A stretch of 64,000 nucleotides of DNA. Source: Blautia schinkii. Its GTDB lineage: Bacteria > Bacillota > Clostridia > Lachnospirales > Lachnospiraceae. The stretch covers positions 62,001 through 126,000 of the forward strand of contig NZ_JAAWUO010000012.1 in NCBI RefSeq assembly GCF_013304825.1, written 5' to 3'. Positions 58,613-64,000 of the stretch are shown here, in pieces; positions within the stretch are counted from its first letter, which is position 1; each line of letters starts with the position of its first letter. The notes under the pieces were generated by a model. That model saw nothing but the letters and a program-made list of their open reading frames with translations, was not told where the DNA came from and did not search any database. Both the position numbers and the translations under genes were made by a program.

Positions 58613-59634
58613 TGGAGAAGAAATTTAAGCTGAATGCAGCAATGATCAACAAAAACCGCGCATTTTTATTACTTGCGATCGTACTTTTCTGTGGACTGTT
58701 TGTGGACAATTTCTATACAGCCTACAATATCCGGGCAGTAACAGGTAACGGAAGTCTTGTTATCTGGCTGGGACTTGGATTTACTATCGTCCTCATTGCA
58801 GGGCATATGGATATGACAGTTATGTACATGTCAACCTTTGCGGCACTTCTTACACTTGGGCTTCACAGCAACCAGAAGCTTCCGTGGGCAATCTGCATTC
58901 TTATCGGTGCTCTGATGGGTGTTGTAAACGGCCTGATCATGGGACTGCTTGTTACAAAGCTGAAGATCCACGCATTTATCGCAAGTATCGGTATGCAGCT
59001 GGTTCTCAAAGGAATCATGTATGTGTACTGTAACGGAAGTGAGCTGAGTATCGGAAGAGATTATGATCTGAATGAAAAGCTGAATAATCAGCTGCTTCCA
59101 TTTCTTCCATTCTCAACGTACTTTATTATCACAACACTTTTTGTAATCCTGGTAATTGTAATTCTCCGTTACACAAGACTTGGAAGAAATATCCATATGG
59201 TAGGTGGCAATGCAGAGACAGCATGGCTTGCAGGTATCCACAGTGACCGTGTTGTAATAGCAGCATTTATCATTTCCGGACTTGCAGCAGGACTTGGCGG
59301 AGCATTGAACGGAATCTATTCCGGTGCAGCCAATGTAACCATGGGCGAAAAAGGAATCTCACCTTTCTATATGGCATTTACAGCAACTGTTATCGGCGGA
59401 ACAGATATCTACGGTGGCAAAGGAAGCGTAGGCTGGACCTACATTTCTCTTCTGATGATCGCATTCCTGAAATCTCTCTGTAAATCCACAGAGCTTCAGG
59501 TACTGGTTATCGGTGCAGCACTTGTGCTTTGCCTGATCTATGAGACAGTTGCAAAATACAATAAAGATAAGATCCTTGGACGTCGTCCGAATCTTCATCT
59601 GGAACATCTCAAAGAGATGAAAGGTGCAAAATAA
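58609..59634 (+). CDS. Sugar ABC importer permease 2 (RbsC type)
   Basis: 341 residues, second BPD_transp_2 permease: LFVDNFYTAYNIRAVTGNGSLV, TIVLIAGHMDMTVMYMSTFAAL, GALMGVVNGLIMGLLVTKLKIHAFIAS and FMAFTATVIGGTDIYGGKGSVG. It is only moderately similar to permease 1, fitting a heterodimeric channel. An 84-base gap with a hairpin separates it from the binding protein gene. Homologous arrangements (one double ATPase and two permeases) occur in AI-2, xyloside and some rhamnose importers. Confidence 0.94.
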   Translation: MMEKKFKLNAAMINKNRAFLLLAIVLFCGLFVDNFYTAYNIRAVTGNGSLVIWLGLGFTIVLIAGHMDMTVMYMSTFAALLTLGLHSNQKLPWAICILIGALMGVVNGLIMGLLVTKLKIHAFIASIGMQLVLKGIMYVYCNGSELSIGRDYDLNEKLNNQLLPFLPFSTYFIITTLFVILVIVILRYTRLGRNIHMVGGNAETAWLAGIHSDRVVIAAFIISGLAAGLGGALNGIYSGAANVTMGEKGISPFYMAFTATVIGGTDIYGGKGSVGWTYISLLMIAFLKSLCKSTELQVLVIGAALVLCLIYETVAKYNKDKILGRRPNLHLEHLKEMKGAK

Positions 59635-59655
59635 GTAACGAAAATAACAGGGGAA

Positions 59656-59680
59656 ATTAAAAGCGGAGGGAGCTTTTAAT
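59656..59680 (+). promoter_or_regulatory. Intercistronic hairpin before the binding-protein gene
   Basis: ATTAAAAGC-GGAGGGA-GCTTTTAAT, a 9-bp perfect stem without a U-run. Such stems protect the downstream transcript so that the binding protein is made in excess over the permeases. Note that the loop contains a GGAGGG, the sequence of a ribosome site. Confidence 0.6.
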
Positions 59681-59717
59681 AAAATAAAAACTATATAAGG
59701 TATAGGAGGAAGAAAAC

Positions 59718-60974
59718 ATGATGAAAAAGAGACTGGCGGTTCTGTTATGTGGTGCTATGTTGTTAGGTACGGGGTCTGTAGCATTTGCAGAGGAGAACAC
59801 AGACGCCCAGGCAACTGAGGCAGAGGCAAGTGATGAGAGTGCAGAAGAGGAAGCAGTAGAAGTTCCGGACGCTGCAAAAGATTCTTACGACAAACTGCAG
59901 GAAGCAGAGAAAACATTAAAAACAACAGATGATCATCTCATGATGGAAGTGCCGCTTAGCTTCGATGTTCCGAAAGTAGACGGAGATGCTGCATATTGTG
60001 AAGACAATTACGAAGAGACAGATGCCAATCACTGGCATTACAAAGAGTATCTTGACTGGGACGAGGCAAATGATGCAAAATTCCCGGAGTCACCGGCAGA
60101 TGGACAGGAAGGCAAAAAAGTTATCCTGATCGTTCATGGTGCACATGCCTGGACAACATGCTACACAGAGGCTTTCCAGAAAGCATGTGATGCAGTCGGA
60201 ATGGAAGTAACTGTTTATGATCCAAACTGGGATCAGGGAAATCAGGATAGCTACATTGACCAGGCAATCAACGAGCATCCGGATGCAATCGCATTGATTC
60301 CGCTTTCCGCTGACCATGCAACACAGCAGTTCAAGAAGATCACAGACGCAGGAATCCCGGCATTCTGTGTAAATACAACACCAGAAGCAGAAGCTATGAA
60401 CTACATCATTTCCTATACTGGCCCGAATGACTGGTATCAGATGAGAACACTTGCCGATATGCTTGGTGAGAAGATGGAAGGCAAAGGAGGAGTTGCTTAT
60501 ATTACACATAACGTAGGTGGATCTCCTTACTATGCACGCTGCTATGGACCTATGACAGAGCTTGCTGAGAAATATCCGGACATCGAGACACTTGATATCC
60601 AGTCTCCTGGATTCGAGGCTTCCAAGGTTAAACAGGTCGTATCCGACTGGATCACAAAATATGGCGATAAATTAAATGCTATCGTTCTTGCAGATGACTC
60701 TGACCAGGCTATCGGTGCAGCTGAGGCTTGCGAGGCAGCAGGACGTGACGATATCGTAATCGTTGCAGCTGGTATCTCCAAACAGGGTCTTGATCTTGTA
60801 AAAGACGGAAAACTTTATGGTATGTCCTATCAGACCTGCCAGGGTGATGCTGGTCTTGCAGTTCGTACAATCTCCGAGTGGTTCTGTGGCATTGATGTAA
60901 ACCGTGTAAACTATCTGAGAACAGACGTTGTTACTTCTGAGAACACAGCAGACTTTGAGCCGTGCCAGTGGTAA
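59718..60974 (+). CDS. Sugar-binding protein of the Rbs-type importer
   Basis: 418 residues. A Sec signal peptide (KKRLAVLLCGAMLLGTGS, cleavage after AFA) is followed by an acidic low-complexity tract (about 27-55) and a type 1 periplasmic-binding fold (KVILIVHGAHAWTTCYTEAFQ, IALIPLSADHATQQFKK, GIPAFCVNTTPEA, DDSDQAIGAAEACEAAG). It has no standard lipobox, so it may be soluble or held by the acidic tract. The 50-odd-residue spacer is longer than usual. Last gene of the importer operon, made in excess according to the hairpin upstream. The ligand is unknown; the two binding proteins of this locus (54865 and this) may bind the same compound. Confidence 0.93.
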   Translation: MMKKRLAVLLCGAMLLGTGSVAFAEENTDAQATEAEASDESAEEEAVEVPDAAKDSYDKLQEAEKTLKTTDDHLMMEVPLSFDVPKVDGDAAYCEDNYEETDANHWHYKEYLDWDEANDAKFPESPADGQEGKKVILIVHGAHAWTTCYTEAFQKACDAVGMEVTVYDPNWDQGNQDSYIDQAINEHPDAIALIPLSADHATQQFKKITDAGIPAFCVNTTPEAEAMNYIISYTGPNDWYQMRTLADMLGEKMEGKGGVAYITHNVGGSPYYARCYGPMTELAEKYPDIETLDIQSPGFEASKVKQVVSDWITKYGDKLNAIVLADDSDQAIGAAEACEAAGRDDIVIVAAGISKQGLDLVKDGKLYGMSYQTCQGDAGLAVRTISEWFCGIDVNRVNYLRTDVVTSENTADFEPCQW

Positions 60975-61012
60975 TAAAAAAGAATAAACATGTCTGCTGA
61001 TGCGGATGTCTG

Positions 61013-61044
61013 GATGCCGTCTCCTTTGAGGGAGGCGGCATTTT
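61013..61044 (+). terminator. Terminator of the importer operon
   Basis: ATGCCGTCTCC pairs with GGAGGCGGCAT around TTTGAG, then TTTTC. Confidence 0.75.
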
Positions 61045-61112
61045 CAAACTGTGGATTGTGAAGAGCTTATGCAGCAGTGGCTTGTGTGGGCATGAATAAT
61101 GGAGGTAATGGG

Positions 61113-61862
61113 ATGAAAGCAGAAGAAGTTAGGATCTCCGAATGGGAAGGATATCAGAGAAAGGATTTTAAACTGGATGGCCATGAGTGTATCCTGGTCA
61201 TGCCGAAAGAAGTGCATCCGGGAAAACCATGGGTATGGCGCGCAGAGTTTTTCGGAGCTTTTGATTATGCAGACAGAGCACTTCTTGAAAAAGGCTGGCA
61301 TATTGCATATATGATGATCAGCGACATGTACGGATGCCCGGAATCCATAAGCCTTATGGAAATGTTTTATCAGTATATCACAGAGGAAGAAGGCCTTAAT
61401 AAAAAAGCAGATCTTTTCGGCTTCAGCCGGGGCGGTCTTTATTCTGTCAATTATACGGTGAAAAATCCTGAAACGATCTCCACGCTGTATCTGGATGCGC
61501 CGGTTATGAATGTGACGAGCTGGCCGGGAGGATATGGAGCAAGTGAGCGTTATTCGAAAGAATGGGAAGAGTGTAAGGCAGTTTATCATCTCACAGATGA
61601 GAATGCCCTGGAGTTTAGGGGGAATCCTCTGGACAAAATGCCTCAGCTTCTTAAAGCGGGGATCAGGATCATGCTGGTAGCGGGTGCGGTTGACAGTGTT
61701 GTGCCTTATCAGGAAAACGGTGCCAATCTGGCCAGATATTATGAGGAAAACGGCGGCCAGATCAAAGTGATCGTAAAACCGGACTGTGACCATCATCCGC
61801 ACAGTCTGGAAGATCCTGCACCGATCGTAGAGTATATTGCAGATAATTTCGAGAGAAACTGA
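61113..61862 (+). CDS. Alpha/beta hydrolase associated with the importer locus
   Basis: 249 residues, no signal peptide. The nucleophile elbow is LFGFSRGGL (Ser), the acid AGAVDSVVPYQEN (Asp) and the base CDHHPHSLEDP (His): a complete serine-hydrolase triad. The start RKDFKLDGHECILVMPKEVHPGKPWVWR resembles sugar-ester or plant-glycan hydrolases of gut bacteria. Together with the mutarotase and demethylase it suggests degradation of an esterified or methylated glycoside. ATG 61113 with GGAGGTAATGGG upstream is preferred over 61077. It sits 138 bases after the importer with a terminator between, so is perhaps separately expressed. Confidence 0.82.
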   Translation: MKAEEVRISEWEGYQRKDFKLDGHECILVMPKEVHPGKPWVWRAEFFGAFDYADRALLEKGWHIAYMMISDMYGCPESISLMEMFYQYITEEEGLNKKADLFGFSRGGLYSVNYTVKNPETISTLYLDAPVMNVTSWPGGYGASERYSKEWEECKAVYHLTDENALEFRGNPLDKMPQLLKAGIRIMLVAGAVDSVVPYQENGANLARYYEENGGQIKVIVKPDCDHHPHSLEDPAPIVEYIADNFERN

Positions 61863-61992
61863 GAAGAGATATACTTAAAAACAAGTATGTCTACCAGAAA
61901 CTAATCATAAACAGCCAGAAATTAAGAATTGTACACATTGGCTGACCGGGGTACAATATAGGCAATTCAAAAAACAATTAAACGAAATGCAA

Positions 61993-62037
61993 AGGCGCAT
62001 TTGTTGTAGAAATACAGCGAATGCGCCTGTTTTTTTA
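61993..62037 (+). terminator. Terminator after the hydrolase gene
   Basis: AGGCGCATT pairs with AATGCGCCT around an 18-base loop, then GTTTTTTT. Confidence 0.85.
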
Positions 62038-62102
62038 CCAGAATGAACGCAGGATGCAGAGGCAGATCGCGGGATGATTTTCAGAAAGAGAGGGAATGTA
62101 TT

Positions 62103-63473
62103 ATGGCAAAGAGCGAACAGGTAATCAAAGATCTTGATAGAGTGATCGGACTGATCAACACAGATATGAAAGATATTCCGGCAGAGGAGAAAAAACAGAT
62201 GGTGGCAGATACCATCGATCATTTTGACAACTATGTAAGCCCGGGCTGGCTGAAATACCGTAAATCTGTTTCTTCTGACTCTGAGCAGGGTGCAGTTCTT
62301 GAGTGGCAGGATGAAGGAGCTTACTGCTATGGACTGAACGGAGAAAAATTTATCGACTGTCTTGGCGGCTTCGGTATTTACACCTGTGGTCACAGAAATC
62401 CGGAGATTCTGAAAACCGTAAAAGCGCAGCTTGATCATCAGGCACTTCATTCTCAGGAGCTTCTTGATCCGCTTCGTGGATATCTTGCAAAAGCACTTGC
62501 AGATATCACACCTGGCGACCTGCAGTACTGCTTCTTCACAAACGGCGGTGCAGAGGCCGTTGAGATGGCTCTGAAGCTTGCACGTATCGCAACCGGCGGA
62601 AGATGGTTCATTTCCACAGTAGGTGCTTTCCATGGCAAGAGCATGGGCGCAATCTCCATGGGTGGTAAAAGTACATACCGTACTCCTTATATTCCGATGG
62701 TACAGCAGGTACAGCATGTGCAGTATGGTATTGCAGATGATGTAAGAAAAGCGATCAAGAACCTTCAGGCAGTTGGAGAGAAGGTTGCCGGTGTGATCCT
62801 TGAGCCGATCCAGGGCGAGGCTGGCGTTATCGTTCCTCCGGCAGGATACCTTCAGGAGGTTCGTGAGATCTGTGATGAGACAGGTGTGGCGCTGATCTTT
62901 GATGAAATCCAGACAGGTATGGGACGTACCGGCACAATGTGGAGATGTGAGGCAGAGGGCGTTACACCGGATATCATGACATATGGTAAAGCTTTCGGCG
63001 GTGGTATCATGCCGATCACAGGTATCATCTGTAAACCGAAGATGTGGGTTCAGGATCTGATCGACAACCCATGGCTTCTTGGCTCTCCTACATTTGGCGG
63101 AAACCCGGTATGCTGTGCAGCAGCTATCGCAACTATCAAATATATGCTTGAAAATGATATCCCGGGTGTCTGCAAAAGTAAAGGTGAGATCCTGAAAGCA
63201 GGACTTCAGAGCCTTGCAGAAAAATATCCTGAGATCATCCAGGAGGTTCGTGGTACAGGTCTTATGCTTGCAGTTGAGTTCCATACATGTGAGCTTGGTT
63301 ATGAGACTGCAAAGGGTCTGTTTGCAAGACGCGTCATGACAGCCGGTACTCTTGTTAATGCGAAAACCATCCGTTTCGAGCCTACAGCTGTTATCTCCGA
63401 ACAGGATATCAAGGATGTTATCTCCAGAATGGACGAGGCTCTTGCTGATACAAAGAAAGAACTTAATGTATAA
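62103..63473 (+). CDS. patA: Putrescine aminotransferase (class III)
   Basis: 456 residues, PLP enzyme of aminotransferase class III. The start, YVSPGWLKYRKSV, and FIDCLGGFGIYTCGHRNP, LHSQELLDPLRGYLAKALA, FHGKSMGA and LFDEIQTGMGRTG run parallel to E. coli PatA (YgjG). The PLP lysine is in MTYGKAFGGG. It converts putrescine plus 2-oxoglutarate to 4-aminobutanal and glutamate; other polyamines may also serve. ATG 62103 is chosen; the frame extends to 62043 but has no ribosome site. Single gene, no other polyamine genes near. Confidence 0.9.
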   Translation: MAKSEQVIKDLDRVIGLINTDMKDIPAEEKKQMVADTIDHFDNYVSPGWLKYRKSVSSDSEQGAVLEWQDEGAYCYGLNGEKFIDCLGGFGIYTCGHRNPEILKTVKAQLDHQALHSQELLDPLRGYLAKALADITPGDLQYCFFTNGGAEAVEMALKLARIATGGRWFISTVGAFHGKSMGAISMGGKSTYRTPYIPMVQQVQHVQYGIADDVRKAIKNLQAVGEKVAGVILEPIQGEAGVIVPPAGYLQEVREICDETGVALIFDEIQTGMGRTGTMWRCEAEGVTPDIMTYGKAFGGGIMPITGIICKPKMWVQDLIDNPWLLGSPTFGGNPVCCAAAIATIKYMLENDIPGVCKSKGEILKAGLQSLAEKYPEIIQEVRGTGLMLAVEFHTCELGYETAKGLFARRVMTAGTLVNAKTIRFEPTAVISEQDIKDVISRMDEALADTKKELNV

Positions 63474-63511
63474 GATAAGACAGAATTTTACAGAGAGTAT
63501 TTTTTATGCGG

Positions 63512-63544
63512 AAAGGCATCGGCTTAGCTGGGCTGATGCCTTTT
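63512..63544 (+). terminator. Terminator of patA
   Basis: AAAGGCATCGGC pairs with GCTGATGCCTTT around a short loop, then TTTTC; imperfect but well placed. Confidence 0.75.
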
Positions 63545-63651
63545 CTGAATGAATTACAAAGCATTTATATTGATGGATATGCTGCAGAGATAGACGTGAA
63601 TATCTGAGTTAATGATCAATGTATTTTTTCAGAAAGGGATGATATTATAAG

Positions 63652-63996
63652 ATGAGCTTATGCAGAATAGAAGTCATCACAAGCCTTGCAAAATTTTCCA
63701 GCCTGAAATCTGCACTTAGTAAAGCCGGTGTCAGAGGTATGACTGTTATGCAGGTGCTTGGATGTGGCGTTGAAAAAGGTACCCGTGAGTACGAGGTGGA
63801 TGAAAATTACGAGATGGAGCTCCTTCCCAAACAGCAGATCAGTGTTGTGGTAAAAAAGGAGCAGGTGGATAAGATTGTGGAAGTGATCAAGCATGAGCTT
63901 TATACCGGGCATATTGGCGATGGCAAAATTTTTATCTACGATATTGATAATGTGATCCGTGTAAGAACGGGTGATGAAGGTGTAGATGCTCTGTAA
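63652..63996 (+). CDS. PII-family nitrogen regulatory protein
   Basis: 114 residues, GlnB/GlnK fold: CRIEVITSLAKFSSLKSALSKAGVRGMTVMQVLGCG, the T-loop region EKGTREYEVDENYEMELLPKQ, and the closing GHIGDGKIFIYDIDNVIRVRTGDEG. PII proteins sense 2-oxoglutarate, ATP and ADP and control ammonium transport and nitrogen genes. The T-loop is shorter and lacks the usual GxxxYRGAEY stretch; a Tyr is present in REYE, but uridylylation is not certain. Expected partners (amtB, glnA) are not within the window; they may lie beyond base 64000. Confidence 0.93.
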   Translation: MSLCRIEVITSLAKFSSLKSALSKAGVRGMTVMQVLGCGVEKGTREYEVDENYEMELLPKQQISVVVKKEQVDKIVEVIKHELYTGHIGDGKIFIYDIDNVIRVRTGDEGVDAL

Positions 63997-64000
63997 AGGG

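Noticed and set aside
61905..63284. A 459-codon open frame on the minus strand.
   Set aside because: It is the shadow of patA, rich in Cys, His and Ser as expected from antisense reading, with no domain or ribosome site.

Overview
The window looks like chromosomal DNA of a low-to-moderate GC, Gram-positive, strictly anaerobic Clostridia, most likely a gut Lachnospiraceae of the Blautia kind. The grounds are strong AGGAGG ribosome sites, TTGACA/TATAAT promoters, U-tailed terminators, a flavodiiron protein, many LacI regulators, LplB/YtcP-type and Rbs-type sugar importers, and corrinoid methyltransferases of acetogen type. The taxon is an inference from gene content.

Region 1 (1-12 kb) is AT-rich accessory DNA. 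It holds the end of a histidine kinase gene, a scar of a mobile element (small XRE regulator, S24 repressor without its HTH, integrase without its arm-binding domain, a metG 3' fragment), a two-component system with an FtsX-type ABC exporter (4.2-9.4 kb), a RelBE-type toxin-antitoxin pair, a broken mobile-element ORF, and a TetR/DUF3786 operon with a palindromic operator. Two small membrane-protein genes (1202-1300 and 3984-4160) lie in gaps here.

Region 2 (12-31 kb) is mostly housekeeping and transport. It contains a GntR/YtrA-type ABC operon behind a nested palindromic operator, two MATE transporters, an alpha/beta hydrolase, a NifX-His/Cys linker-SlyD fusion, a pair of U32-type proteins, a GNAT, a LacI regulator with malQ and a clear promoter/operator, a YdjM-like membrane protein, sstT, a flavodiiron protein and an amylosucrase-like GH13 enzyme.

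Region 3 (31-44 kb) begins with a sucrose/fructo-oligosaccharide locus: a LacI regulator diverges from two permeases, a binding lipoprotein and a GH32 enzyme across perfect ACCGGT-centred operators. It continues with a SEC-C protein, queDECF behind a predicted preQ1-I riboswitch with two terminators, a nitronate monooxygenase-like gene and a PPC-domain protein. Related palindromic repeats lie at 24.6, 39.3 and 44.0 kb.

Region 4 (44-62 kb) is the most interesting part. A mutarotase-like protein, a UroD-type methyltransferase, a methyl-THF:corrinoid methyltransferase and a corrinoid protein form an apparent three-component demethylase. It is followed by a second, convergent UroD-type enzyme, a LacI regulator fused to a complete solute-binding domain, a YesN/YesM two-component system with its own sugar-binding sensor, an Rbs-type importer and an alpha/beta hydrolase. 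A homologous hairpin lies in front of both the methyltransferase operon and the importer operon. Together this suggests uptake, sensing and demethylation of a methylated or methoxylated sugar-like compound feeding one-carbon metabolism; the substrate is unknown. The window ends with putrescine aminotransferase and a PII-like protein.
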